Shown piece by piece: positions 27,798-36,617 of a DNA stretch of 64,000 bases (its first letter is position 1; each line of letters opens with the position of its first letter). The stretch comes from Alteromonas sp. V450 (GTDB lineage: Bacteria > Pseudomonadota > Gammaproteobacteria > Enterobacterales > Alteromonadaceae), in assembly GCF_001885075.1 (NCBI RefSeq), contig NZ_MODU01000004.1:1364001-1428000 (forward strand), given 5' to 3'. Below the pieces are notes generated by a model. That model worked only from the letters and a program-made list of their open reading frames with translations. It was not told the origin of the DNA and did no database searches. The translations under genes were made by a program, and so were the position numbers.

Positions 27798-30638
27798 ATG
27801 AAAAACATTGCAACCGCTGTTCGATTAGCATTGGCAGGAAGTGTCGCGCTCAGTTCTGGCTACGCACTAGCACAAGATTCTACTGCCGAGAGCGCCGATG
27901 TTGAAAAAATTCAGGTCACTGGTTCACGCATTTCTCGTCAGGGCGCAATTGCTCCCTCACCTGTTACCGCTATTTCTGGTGAGTCACTTCTTAACACTGG
28001 AGCGATGAACATTGGTGAAGTGCTCAACGAACTACCATCACTTGCTAACACGTTCTCACTGAGTAACTCAGGTCAGTTCATTGGAACTGCAGGGCTGAAC
28101 ATATTAGATCTTCGCGGTATGGGTACAGACCGGACTCTCGTACTCGTTGATGGAAAACGCCATGTATCATCATCGGCCGGTACAGCGGCAGTTGACACAA
28201 ATACCATCCCTACTTCTTGGATTGAACGCGTCGAAATTGTCACTGGCGGAGCATCTGCCGTGTACGGTGCCGACGCGGTTACCGGTGTGGTTAACTTTAT
28301 TCTTAAAAAGAACATTGAAGGGTTTGACATTAGCGCGTCACACGGCTTTGCCCAAGAGAATGGTTACAAAAACAGTAAGTACCAAGCATCTTATGGCTTT
28401 AACTTTGATAACGATCGCGGGAATATTGCTTTTGCTGCTGAACATAGTTCACAAGAATCGCTAGATGCGCTTGACAATCCTTGGACGGCGACATCGTACA
28501 GCAACATGAGCTTTGAAAGCATAATGGGGTACGAACGTAGTGAAGACCAGCTCAATTCAACTGCATTTCCTGATAATTTCTTCACGCCTAATGCAGGCTA
28601 CTTTGTATTAAACAACGCGGGTGTATTTGGTGATGGAACCAAAACGTTTAATGCAGACGGCTCAATACGCGATATATACATTGGTGATCAAGTTGATGGT
28701 GCGTTCTGTGCAAACTGTGACTTTTTCAATCTTCGCCAGTTTACCCAATTGCAGCCAGAATTTGACCGCACAAACCTGAACGTTAAGGGTCACTATGAGC
28801 TTAACGACGATACGACTATTTACGCACAGGCTAAATACGCCCGTACCCGCGCTATATCAATGGCGCAGCCGGCATTTTTCTTCTACAGCGATGAAACTAC
28901 CATTTCTCGTAATAACGCTTTTTTAGACGAAAGCGTTGTTCAGTATATGGAAGCTAACGACCTAGATAGCATTCAGCTAAACCGTATGATGACCGACCTA
29001 GGACGTCGTACAGAAGCGGATGAACGTGAAACATATCGATACGTGCTAGGGATCGAAGGGTACATCGGCGATGAGTGGAATTACGAAGCGTTTGTAAATT
29101 ATGGTAAGACAGAGTTAGAACGAGCCAATCGCAACAACCTTATTCTACAAAACTTTTATAATGCACTCGACGCGATTAAAGATGACAACGGCAATATCGT
29201 TTGCGCATCAGGTAGCGATGATGGCTGTGTACCGCTTAACATAATGGGCTTTGGACAGCCGTCACAAGACGCCATTAACTATGTGAACACCACCTCGGTG
29301 GGAACCAGCAAGATTGAGCAGTATAATGCAGGTGCTACGATAGCAAACTCAGGTATTTATGAGTTGCCAGCAGGCTATGTAGGCTTTGCTGCTGGTGTGG
29401 AATACCGCAAAGAGAAAAGCGAAATTAATGAGCCAGATAACGCCGCGGGTACCTTTTTTAATGCGCTAGGCGAAGATAAAGGCGAATATGACGTTTCTGA
29501 GGTGTTTACCGAAGTCACCATCCCACTCCTTGAAGGTCTTCCTGGTATTGATATGCTTACGTTTGACACAGCCGCGCGTATCGCCAACTACTCTTCTATT
29601 GGCAACGCAAAAAGCTGGAAGCTTGGCCTTGATTGGCAAGTTTTTGAAGATTTACGCATAAGGGCAACAAAATCGTCTGCTCTACGTGCGCCAAATATTA
29701 GCGAACTATACGGTGAAGCCAGCCAGACTTTTTTCAACGTTGACGACCCATGCCGTACAGACAACCTTGATGACCTTGCCAACGCTGACCAGCGTATTGC
29801 AAATTGCGCTGCGTTAGGCGTACCCGCCAATTTTAACTCTGAGTATGACTCAGCAACGTTGGAAGGCGTTAACGGTGGGAACATCGACCTTCAAGCGGAA
29901 CAATCTATCTCTAAAACCGTAGGTTTTGTATATACACCAAGCTGGTTTGAAGGTTTCACCGCTACCGTAGACTACTGGGAAATTGAGCTTACAGATGCCA
30001 TCACCAACATCGATGGACAAACTATTCTGGACCGTTGCGTTGACTCTGAAACAGGTGTTAATAACCCATACTGTGAACTTGTCGATCGTGATTCAGAAAC
30101 AGGCGAAATCACGCAAATTCGCAGCTATGCGCTCAACATCGCAGGGCAAGAAGCTAAAGGTATAGATTTCGAACTAGGTTACGACTTTGACGCAATAGAG
30201 GGTGCATTCCGCACAAGCCTAATTGCAACATACCTTAAAGATCGTAAAGAGTTTCCATTCCAGGACAACCCAGCGCTGTTTTATCAAAATGCCGGCACCG
30301 CTGGTGAATCTGATTGGCAAGGTGTATTTACCGTTAACTACAGCCGTGACGACTGGGAAGCAAGTTGGAAAACTCGCTACATTGAGCGCGCAAGCCTTTA
30401 TGATAATCAAGATTTAGCTCGTAACCCTAACCCGAGTGATCGCATGGAACTGCCTTCATATGCAGTAACCGATGTTACCGCCGGCTATAACTTCGCAAAC
30501 GGTGTGAGCCTAACCGTAGGTATTGATAACCTGTTTAACCGTGTTCTACCACTTGGTACTACGGGTACCGGGTCAACCGACGGTGCGTATGACAACATCG
30601 GCCGTTTTGGTTATGTGAACGTAGCATACAAAATGTAA
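27798..30638 (+). CDS. TonB-dependent outer-membrane receptor, large
   Basis: This 946-residue protein has a signal peptide ending near YALAQ (about residue 26), a TonB box-like KIQVTGSRISRQG, and a plug domain with NELPSLANTF, LVDGKRHVSS and GGASAVYGADAVTGVVNFILKKN. Its barrel ends with FGYVNVAYKM. This type, with SRISRQG and GGASAVYGAD, is abundant in Alteromonadales and usually takes up peptides, polysaccharides or other large nutrients rather than iron. The ligand cannot be read. It ends with a strong terminator and stands alone. Confidence 0.9.
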   Translation: MKNIATAVRLALAGSVALSSGYALAQDSTAESADVEKIQVTGSRISRQGAIAPSPVTAISGESLLNTGAMNIGEVLNELPSLANTFSLSNSGQFIGTAGLNILDLRGMGTDRTLVLVDGKRHVSSSAGTAAVDTNTIPTSWIERVEIVTGGASAVYGADAVTGVVNFILKKNIEGFDISASHGFAQENGYKNSKYQASYGFNFDNDRGNIAFAAEHSSQESLDALDNPWTATSYSNMSFESIMGYERSEDQLNSTAFPDNFFTPNAGYFVLNNAGVFGDGTKTFNADGSIRDIYIGDQVDGAFCANCDFFNLRQFTQLQPEFDRTNLNVKGHYELNDDTTIYAQAKYARTRAISMAQPAFFFYSDETTISRNNAFLDESVVQYMEANDLDSIQLNRMMTDLGRRTEADERETYRYVLGIEGYIGDEWNYEAFVNYGKTELERANRNNLILQNFYNALDAIKDDNGNIVCASGSDDGCVPLNIMGFGQPSQDAINYVNTTSVGTSKIEQYNAGATIANSGIYELPAGYVGFAAGVEYRKEKSEINEPDNAAGTFFNALGEDKGEYDVSEVFTEVTIPLLEGLPGIDMLTFDTAARIANYSSIGNAKSWKLGLDWQVFEDLRIRATKSSALRAPNISELYGEASQTFFNVDDPCRTDNLDDLANADQRIANCAALGVPANFNSEYDSATLEGVNGGNIDLQAEQSISKTVGFVYTPSWFEGFTATVDYWEIELTDAITNIDGQTILDRCVDSETGVNNPYCELVDRDSETGEITQIRSYALNIAGQEAKGIDFELGYDFDAIEGAFRTSLIATYLKDRKEFPFQDNPALFYQNAGTAGESDWQGVFTVNYSRDDWEASWKTRYIERASLYDNQDLARNPNPSDRMELPSYAVTDVTAGYNFANGVSLTVGIDNLFNRVLPLGTTGTGSTDGAYDNIGRFGYVNVAYKM

Positions 30639-30666
30639 GATTCGTCTTATATAGACAAAAGTAAAG

Positions 30667-30692
30667 GCCGGCGACGCAGCGCCGGCTTTTTT
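30667..30692 (+). terminator. Terminator after the second TonB-dependent receptor
   Basis: GCCGGCG and CGCCGGC form a GC-rich 7-bp stem followed by six T. It lies 28 bp after the stop. The adjacent minus-strand gene ends inside the T-run. Confidence 0.85.
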
Positions 30693-31533
30693 AAAGAATA
30701 TCTGATAGTGGCATAAGCTGAACCTCTGCACAGAAAAGCGGAGATTCACTGTTTGCCCATCCAGCACAGGTGAGATGGCTTGAATCATCTTCAACAGCCG
30801 CCACCAATATGTTTAAACAGTCATTGCTTTTGAGTTGAGCTAACTGCTGGTTATCGATACACATTTTTTGCGAAACGTAGATCATTGCATTGCTTATCAA
30901 GTCATAGCCTATGGCTTTCGCTCTTTCTAACATCGCTGACGACATCAAAGAAAGCGGATAAAACTGCGGGAAGCAAACCTTATTCGCAAACTCATCAACG
31001 TACTGCCTTTGGTCGGCAAAAGCGCTCAACAGGTAATTTTTAGCATTGCCCACAATCATCCATTTTCGCTTTAAGAACATGTTCTCATCTAATAATGTAC
31101 GGTCCGCCATCTTTGAAATCTGGTCTTTATTACACTTTAGGAGTTTTGACGACACAGACAAATAGTCTGACTGTCGATAGAAGCCCATTAAACTTGGTTT
31201 TCCCGATGCTTTTAATATCAAGCGTTGTGATTCTTGCTCCCCCATTGGAGTTGTAGAAACGCGTGCAGCTTTAAGCGTTAAGTTTAGTTCGTCCCCTTCT
31301 TTCGCAGGGTTCACAAAGTTAAACTCATAAACTGAATACCGCCTTGGCTTTATCGCAGACGCACCTTGTTTTATCTGTGTTTCTACGAACAGGCCGAGTT
31401 GAAAACCAAGCGCTATTGTACCTTGGAACGGATTACCAGGAATTTGCTGCCACCGCATGGGGTCGTGAAATAGGTTAAAATCATCCGTCGCATTTCGAGC
31501 GATGTCGATATGTAATTGAGTAAGAATATACAA
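30691..31533 (-). CDS. Probable double-hotdog (MaoC-like) protein
   Basis: The 280-residue protein starts with ARNATDDFNLFHDP and NPFQGTIALGFQLGL, which resemble the DFNPLH and F-x-G-x-I helix region of MaoC-type hotdog enzymes that act on acyl thioesters. The C-terminal half (LISNAMIYVSQKMC to FCAEVQLM) could be a second hotdog repeat. I could not see a clear catalytic Asp/His pair in the second half. No signal peptide. It is convergent with the TonB receptor. A hydratase or thioesterase role is inferred; the family match is moderate. Confidence 0.45.
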   Translation of the reverse strand: MYILTQLHIDIARNATDDFNLFHDPMRWQQIPGNPFQGTIALGFQLGLFVETQIKQGASAIKPRRYSVYEFNFVNPAKEGDELNLTLKAARVSTTPMGEQESQRLILKASGKPSLMGFYRQSDYLSVSSKLLKCNKDQISKMADRTLLDENMFLKRKWMIVGNAKNYLLSAFADQRQYVDEFANKVCFPQFYPLSLMSSAMLERAKAIGYDLISNAMIYVSQKMCIDNQQLAQLKSNDCLNILVAAVEDDSSHLTCAGWANSESPLFCAEVQLMPLSDIL

Positions 31534-31583
31534 TTGCTTTCCTTAAGTAGGAAACTTCAACCGTTAATAGTGACTTAAAACAC

Positions 31584-31611
31584 GAGCACTGAGCACTGAG
31601 CACTGAGCGCT
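31584..31611 (+). repeat. Four tandem GAGCACT heptamers
   Basis: GAGCACT occurs three times in a row, followed by a GAGCGCT variant, in the gap between two minus-strand genes. It is a short tandem repeat with no evident role. Confidence 0.85.
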
Positions 31612-31750
31612 TAAAAATACATGGGTTACGTAGCGCAGTACATTAACTCACCTTTTTGTTTATGTTCTAGTATAGAGTAAAAAAAACAAAAACAATGCTT
31701 TCTCTCATCGCGCTTTTACGCTATTTGCGCGTTACCCCTTATTCAAAGCG

Positions 31751-32200
31751 CTACTTTATCGCCATGTATACATCAATATGATTACCATTCACGTAGTGCT
31801 CGAAGTCTACGGTAAATGCCCGTTCGTACTCTGTATTTTCTTGCGAAAAATAGCGCCAAATATCTTGCCACGCATCGATAGCTATCTGCGGCATATCACC
31901 ATATTTAGAGAAAACAAGATATTTGCCTGAAGGAATGGTGATGTGCTCTACTGCTATGCGTTCGGGCACTGACTTACCATTAAACCCTGCTAGTACTGTA
32001 AAGTCACCGGTATGATCGGATTCGTAGTTGAAATACACGCCATATACACGCTCGCCGGCTTTGTAATCAACAGGTATCGCAGTGTCAAATCTTTGCCAAA
32101 GCGCGGGGATCTTGCCCTGTGGTGAGAATTCAGTGTGGTTATTTGTCACCACCGAAAAGCCTTGAATTTCTATCGGTGAAGAGAGGTATTTAACTTCCAT
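31751..32200 (-). CDS. GyrI-like small-molecule-binding domain protein
   Basis: From the ATG at 32200 (MEVKYLSSPIEIQGFSVVTNN) the protein has 149 residues and matches free-standing GyrI-like/AraC effector-binding domains: a beta-sheet start, VYGVYFNYESDHTGDFTVLAGF and IPSGKYLVFSKYG, ending in HYVNGNHIDVYMAIK. Such domains bind drug-like or other amphipathic molecules. There is no DNA-binding part, so it probably acts as a sequestering or sensing protein. An upstream GTG at 32260 is also possible (an ATG nearby has an AGG ribosome site) but the added residues do not fit the family. Confidence 0.7.
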   Translation of the reverse strand: MEVKYLSSPIEIQGFSVVTNNHTEFSPQGKIPALWQRFDTAIPVDYKAGERVYGVYFNYESDHTGDFTVLAGFNGKSVPERIAVEHITIPSGKYLVFSKYGDMPQIAIDAWQDIWRYFSQENTEYERAFTVDFEHYVNGNHIDVYMAIK

Positions 32201-32400
32201 ATTCTTATTTCCATTAACCGTTGAAAAAATTGATGGCTTGCCCCAAGCCATAGTACACACCTAACTATTATTTGGCACCTTATGTTCAAAAAAATACACG
32301 GTGATAACACGTATCTATTGTAGATTTTTCGTTTTCAACGCGCATTTCATTTCAAGAACAAATATAATTTAGTTTTGGCGTAACAAAGTAGTAATACATT

Positions 32401-33285
32401 GTGAATCAACGTTTTTTACTCGCTATCGTCGCAGTGCTCTTAGCGATGATAACCATTCAATCTGGTGCATCATTTGCAAAACAACTCTTTCCAATTGTCG
32501 GCCCTGAAGGTACCAGCGCACTACGTGCATTTTTCGCCGCATTAGTGTTAACGATAATTTTTAGGCCCTGGCAAGCACGTTTGAGTGCAAAAGGGTGGCG
32601 TAACGTTATATTCTACGGCGCTTGCTTGGGCGCAATGAATATCATCTTTTATCTTGCGATTGAGCGCATTCCCCTTGGCATAGGTGTCGCGCTTGAATTC
32701 ACAGGGCCATTGGCCGTGGCATTTTTTAGTGCCCGAAAAAAACGAGATTTTGCGTGGGCTATTTTAGCTGTTGCAGGCGTTTGTATGCTGCTTCCCGATA
32801 TTGGCGGCGCTTCGGCTGATAGCTTAGATCCGGTCGGCGTTATTCTAGCACTTATAGCTGGCGCGTTTTGGGCCGGTTATATTGTATTTGGAAACAAAAC
32901 AGGCAGCGAAGGTTCTGGCGGTATATCGGTAACACTAGGCATGCTAGTGGCAGCGATTTGTGTAGTTCCCATTGGCGCAGTTAGCCAAGGTGGTGCTTTA
33001 CTCTCTTTGGATGTCATTCTAATAGGCTGCGCTGTTGGCATTTTTTCATCGGCAATTCCCTATACATTAGAGATGAGCGCTATGCGCAACATGCCAAAGC
33101 AAACTTTCAGTATTATGATGAGTGTTGAGCCTGCTGTTGCAGCCATAGCGGCATTTATCATTATTGATGAAAGCCTTACGCTTTCACAATGGTTTGCAGT
33201 GGCATTGGTTGTTATTGCAACCGCGGGTAGTTCCACTACGCAAAAACAAGCACCAAAAGAAAAACACATTGAAACCCTTTCCTAG
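32401..33285 (+). CDS. RhtA-like EamA-family exporter
   Basis: The 294-residue inner-membrane protein has about ten hydrophobic segments in two EamA repeats (for example NVIFYGACLGAMNIIFYLAIERIPLG and AGAFWAGYIVFGN). It is close to RhtA, the threonine/homoserine exporter, but the transported compound may differ. The start is a GTG at 32401. The stop codon TAG (33283-33285) lies in the CTAG duplicated by a MITE insertion. The gene therefore keeps its original end, while the original 3' untranslated region is displaced by 266 bp. Confidence 0.85.
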   Translation: MNQRFLLAIVAVLLAMITIQSGASFAKQLFPIVGPEGTSALRAFFAALVLTIIFRPWQARLSAKGWRNVIFYGACLGAMNIIFYLAIERIPLGIGVALEFTGPLAVAFFSARKKRDFAWAILAVAGVCMLLPDIGGASADSLDPVGVILALIAGAFWAGYIVFGNKTGSEGSGGISVTLGMLVAAICVVPIGAVSQGGALLSLDVILIGCAVGIFSSAIPYTLEMSAMRNMPKQTFSIMMSVEPAVAAIAAFIIIDESLTLSQWFAVALVVIATAGSSTTQKQAPKEKHIETLS

Positions 33286-33551
33286 GGCCTGTTGACCTTT
33301 GGTGTACGAATTTTGGTCTAAATGGAAGCCTTTTAATCGCGAAACAGTCCTGCAAGCCTAGCGGGCTAAGTTAAAGGACTGTGACAAAGAGTAAAAGGCT
33401 TTCATAACGACCCCTTCGGGCAGCGCCTTTGTGCCATCTATACTGCGTTGAATGTTCTCGATTTAGAACCACTAAACCGTCAAACATTCGCCTTGTCTAG
33501 ATGGCACACAGACCGCTGCAAAAATGTACAACAAAGGTCAACAGGCCCTAG
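33282..33551. mobile_element. IS5-type MITE flanked by CTAG
   Basis: Terminal inverted repeats of 22 bp (33286-33307 and 33526-33547) match at 21 of 22 positions, with ends GGCCTGTTGACCTTTG. Both are flanked by CTAG (33282-33285 and 33548-33551), the target duplication typical of IS5-family elements. The interior has no gene but has two perfect nested stems: AAGCCTTTTA with TAAAAGGCTT (33326/33392), enclosing ACAGTCCT with AGGACTGT (33344/33375), and GTGCCATCTA with TAGATGGCAC (33431/33498). This is a short non-autonomous transposon, moved in trans by a related transposase not seen here. Confidence 0.8.
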
Positions 33552-33660
33552 GGTTTCACGCTTACTTTCCCTTCTTATTATTCTGCTTTGTGAACTCATA
33601 CCTTGCCCGTATCGTTTAACTGTTCAGTACATTGTTTAAATAACGCCACAAGGAGTAACG

Positions 33661-33879
33661 ATGAAACACTACGCGGTGAACACCGAAGTGGAATGGGAAT
33701 GGGGTAACGGCAGTGCCACGGGCAATATCAGAGAAAAATTTACTAGCGACGTGGAACGCACAATTAAAGGCTCATCAGTAAAACGAGAGGCAAGCGACAG
33801 CGACCCTGCCTATCTCATTGAACAGGACGACGGTAGCAAAGTGCTTAAATCTCACAGCGAAATTACGAAGTCGTCTTAA
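33661..33879 (+). CDS. DUF2945 small Tudor-like protein
   Basis: The 72-residue protein starts with TEVEWEWGNGSATGNIREKF and ends with YLIEQDDGSKVLKSHSEITK, the pattern of the DUF2945 (hypervirulence-associated Tudor-like) family. These are small beta-barrel proteins of unknown function. The ribosome site AAGGAGT precedes the ATG at 33661. It is followed after 28 bp by the DNA glycosylase gene on the same strand, so they may form an operon. Confidence 0.8.
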   Translation: MKHYAVNTEVEWEWGNGSATGNIREKFTSDVERTIKGSSVKREASDSDPAYLIEQDDGSKVLKSHSEITKSS

Positions 33880-33907
33880 TCTGTTTATTAATAAACCTAA
33901 ACCAAAA

Positions 33908-34507
33908 ATGCAGCGTTCTTTTTTCACCGATAGCGATGTCGTCAATATAGCGAAGTCGCTCATTGGTAACTACCTGTTTAGTAATGTCGACGGCGTACTA
34001 ACCGGGGGAATGATAACAGAAACGGAAGCCTACCGTGGTCATCATGATCTTGCCATGGAGAAACACCTGTTGCGGCGCCCTTCTTCGATAACAACACTTA
34101 AAAAGCAAGGCGGCGTTGCTTACATCTACACCATTTATGGTTCTCACAGTATGTTGAATATTGTTACAAATGACGCTGACCACACTGATTCAGTTTTGAT
34201 CCGAAAAATTAAGCCAACAGAAGGTGTCGACAAAATGCGTGAACGTCGCGGCGTGAACACATCATTGCGTAATCTATGTGACGGTCCGGCTAAGCTGACA
34301 CAAGCTCTTGCGATAACACCTGCGCTTAATGGTGAGCCTGTAGTGAATAACACGTTGATTTGGGTTGAGGAAAGTGGCCATACCATTGCCAGTGAATACA
34401 TTACTAGTTCGCCTCGCATTGGCATAGACTACGCAAAAGACGATCAAACTGGTAAGCAAGGTCCACGGGATGACACAACCTTGCCTTGGCGGTTCACGCT
34501 TAAGTAG
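33908..34507 (+). CDS. DNA-3-methyladenine glycosylase (MPG/AAG family)
   Basis: From the ATG at 33908 (MQRSFFTDSDVVNIAKSLIGNYLF) the protein has 199 residues, the usual length for bacterial AAG-type glycosylases. The catalytic Glu lies in ITETEAYRG. RNLCDGPAKLTQAL and SPRIGIDYAKD are conserved family segments. It removes alkylated or deaminated purines as the first step of base excision repair. The usual VAYIYTIYG segment is present. The longer upstream reading overlaps the DUF2945 gene and is not used. Confidence 0.88.
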   Translation: MQRSFFTDSDVVNIAKSLIGNYLFSNVDGVLTGGMITETEAYRGHHDLAMEKHLLRRPSSITTLKKQGGVAYIYTIYGSHSMLNIVTNDADHTDSVLIRKIKPTEGVDKMRERRGVNTSLRNLCDGPAKLTQALAITPALNGEPVVNNTLIWVEESGHTIASEYITSSPRIGIDYAKDDQTGKQGPRDDTTLPWRFTLK

Positions 34508-34523
34508 CGCACCTAAATTGAAA

Positions 34524-34892
34524 CTAATTCGCAAAAGCGAAGGTCAGCTTGCAGTCGATGTATTTGAGCAATTTATTTACCACCTTTGGTACAGCAATAT
34601 CACCGTTAGCAGTTTTTGATTCAACATAAATATCGCAGTCATCATATTGAATTTGCTGGCGAATAACGTAGTCGTTGAGTTCGTCAAACAGGCTTTCTTT
34701 TAACGGCACCATACCAATGAACGCATCTGGGCCTTTTTTATCTACACATTCTTCACGCTTAATAAAATAAGCGCCTTCTATTTCTCGTTTTAGCGTGTAC
34801 GCTTGCATGGCATCTAACGCTGTTAAGCGAAAGTGCACACTTATTTGGGGTTCTGTCACTGGTATTCTCGGTTTTTCTTGAAGTTTATCCAA
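34524..34892 (-). CDS. Hypothetical protein
   Basis: This 122-residue protein is not one I recognise. It has no signal peptide or membrane segment and has mixed charged and beta-type sequence (for example ISVHFRLTALDAMQAYTLKREIEG). The start is a TTG four bases after the VOC-protein stop, so translation is probably coupled to it. It is the last gene of a short minus-strand group with the VOC and NTF2-like genes. Confidence 0.6.
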   Translation of the reverse strand: MDKLQEKPRIPVTEPQISVHFRLTALDAMQAYTLKREIEGAYFIKREECVDKKGPDAFIGMVPLKESLFDELNDYVIRQQIQYDDCDIYVESKTANGDIAVPKVVNKLLKYIDCKLTFAFAN

Positions 34893-34896
34893 ATGG

Positions 34897-35277
34897 CTAC
34901 TGCTTTATTTCCACTTTCCAAGGCGGGTTCACTCTATTCTCTCCTGCCCAGTACAGCTTTATTTTGTTGCCAGATGGATCGCTCAAAATGGCCTCTTTCC
35001 AAAGGTAGCGCTGCTGCATTGGCGGCTGCTCAAAACGAATACCTTTTTCCACAAGAGAGGTATACAGCTCATCTAGCGCCTCGTGTTCAAAATAAATCAC
35101 ACTGTGATTTCGAGTACTTTCGTCCTCTAATGACAGCGAAAACGTAGACGAGCCTTGAGGACACGTGAATCTGGCATAATGTGGTGTATCTACAATTTGA
35201 GTGAATCCCAGGGTAAGATAAAACTCCACCGCTTCGACCATGTTGGTAACGGGTAACGTAACTTGGTTCAATTCCAT
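34897..35277 (-). CDS. VOC-family (glyoxalase-like) protein
   Basis: The 126-residue protein is a single VOC/glyoxalase-type beta-alpha-beta-beta-beta repeat pair: VTLPVTNMVEAVEFYLTLGF at the start and AILSDPSGNKIKLYW near the end. Metal ligands of true glyoxalase I are only partly present, so it may be a dioxygenase-type, resistance-type or binding protein. It lies between an NTF2-like gene and a hypothetical gene on the same strand. Confidence 0.8.
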   Translation of the reverse strand: MELNQVTLPVTNMVEAVEFYLTLGFTQIVDTPHYARFTCPQGSSTFSLSLEDESTRNHSVIYFEHEALDELYTSLVEKGIRFEQPPMQQRYLWKEAILSDPSGNKIKLYWAGENRVNPPWKVEIKQ

Positions 35278-35316
35278 GAAGGCCTGCTCCTTGTATTTAT
35301 ATTGTTTGCGCTAGAT

Positions 35317-35655
35317 TTAATCGTCGCGTCCTAGATAAGCGTGAATAGCGGTGATTTTGCCGTTTTCATTAAATGTTAAAACATCAACAACAAACAGTGT
35401 TTCAGACTTATCCACTACAATTTTAAGCTCACCACACACCATGTTCTCGTTTGCCATAGTAGACAGCACATCTATTTCTATCGAATCAGCGTTCTCAAAG
35501 TTCTTACGTGTTTCATCAACGGCTAACCGTTTACCTTTCACAGAGATTTTCCAGTCCCTTAATGAAATGTTATCGGCAAACATATCGGAGACACGCTCGA
35601 GGTCCTTTTGTTCATAGGCGCTTAAGTATTGAATAAAGACGTCGCCCCATTCCAT
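35317..35655 (-). CDS. NTF2/SnoaL-like protein
   Basis: The 112-residue protein has the cone-shaped NTF2-like pattern: an N-terminal helix pair (DVFIQYLSAYEQKDLERVSDMFADNI) followed by strands and the ending DVLTFNENGKITAIHAYLG. Such small proteins are enzymes (isomerases, cyclases) or ligand-binding domains; the substrate is unknown. It is first in the three-gene minus-strand group. Confidence 0.75.
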   Translation of the reverse strand: MEWGDVFIQYLSAYEQKDLERVSDMFADNISLRDWKISVKGKRLAVDETRKNFENADSIEIDVLSTMANENMVCGELKIVVDKSETLFVVDVLTFNENGKITAIHAYLGRDD

Positions 35656-35739
35656 TTTACGTGCTCCTTTTATCAGTTTGTTAAATTCACCAGCCTAGCG
35701 GTTTGTTCCTAAAAGGCCAATGTCGAGTTAATATAGTCG

Positions 35740-36360
35740 CTACACTATCAAAAATAACGTGGCTGCTGTGGCCGCGCCCATTGTCAGGTTAAACTGCCGT
35801 CTTCGAATTGGCGAACTCAACCACACGCGTATTTTTGCGCCTACCGCCGCCCACAGCGAGATGCTTGGGAAACCAATTACGGCAAAAGCGATAACAATCG
35901 CGACACCTGATTGGGTGTAGTGCTCGCCAGGCAGTGAAAACGTGCCTACACTGGCTAACGCCATCATCCATGCTTTAGGGTTAATTAACTGAAATAATGC
36001 CCCTTCCCACCACTTGAGCGGCCCTTGGCGTTTGGTCGAGTTAATTTTATTTTCTACCGGGTCTACTGGCTCATCTACGGGGCCAGTGGCAATTTTAAAT
36101 GCTAACCATAACAGGTATCCCACGCCAAGTACTTTTAGCACACTGTACAGTACGGGAAATGTGTTGAACAGCGCACCCATGCCCAGCAGTGTGCTTATCA
36201 TTAAACCTGCAACACCAATTACAATACCCAGCATGTGCGGCAGCGAACGTTTATAACCGTATTGTGCCCCAGAAGCCAATAGCATCATATTATTTGGGCC
36301 AGGCGTTACCGTACTGATGAATGCGAATGTCGCAAGTGCGATGAGTAGAGATGTTTCCAT
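35740..36360 (-). CDS. LysE-family amino acid exporter
   Basis: The 206-residue membrane protein has the LysE/RhtB start STVTPGPNNMMLLASGAQYGYKRS and about six hydrophobic segments, with the conserved INPKAWMMAL region. It exports an amino acid or similar small molecule. It is divergent from the MocR-type regulator; the shared 257-bp region contains five CTGTATG half-sites, so the pair is probably one regulatory unit. Confidence 0.85.
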   Translation of the reverse strand: METSLLIALATFAFISTVTPGPNNMMLLASGAQYGYKRSLPHMLGIVIGVAGLMISTLLGMGALFNTFPVLYSVLKVLGVGYLLWLAFKIATGPVDEPVDPVENKINSTKRQGPLKWWEGALFQLINPKAWMMALASVGTFSLPGEHYTQSGVAIVIAFAVIGFPSISLWAAVGAKIRVWLSSPIRRRQFNLTMGAATAATLFLIV

Positions 36361-36457
36361 GACAGTCCTTATATGTTGAGGTGACCAATGCGTTTCTTTA
36401 AAAAAAGGCTCGGTTAACCAAACGCTTGTTTTTCACCAACACAATACAATCATATTT

Positions 36458-36588
36458 CTGTATGCATCATACCCAAACACGCTTAAAAACAGCCATACAG
36501 TTTAGTCATGGTAACGTCTGTATGGTAGTTATTTCACCAATCTGTATGGTTAAAAGCTCCTGTTAATTAAGATATAGTTATCTGTATG
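36458..36588. promoter_or_regulatory. Cluster of CTGTATG operator half-sites between lysE and mocR
   Basis: CTGTATG occurs on the plus strand at 36458, 36518, 36542 and 36582, and inverted (CATACAG) at 36494-36500. Three copies extend to CTGTATGG. The 36518 and 36542 copies are 24 bp apart. This is far above chance for 131 bp and suits direct-repeat binding by the adjacent MocR-type GntR regulator, controlling lysE and itself. The binder is inferred from position. Confidence 0.7.
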
Positions 36589-36617
36589 CAGATGACTTCA
36601 TAAGAATAAATATTGCG

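Noticed and set aside
31584..31611. Tandem GAGCACT heptamers considered as a regulator site
   Set aside because: Perfect head-to-tail copies next to each other look like slippage, not spaced binding sites.
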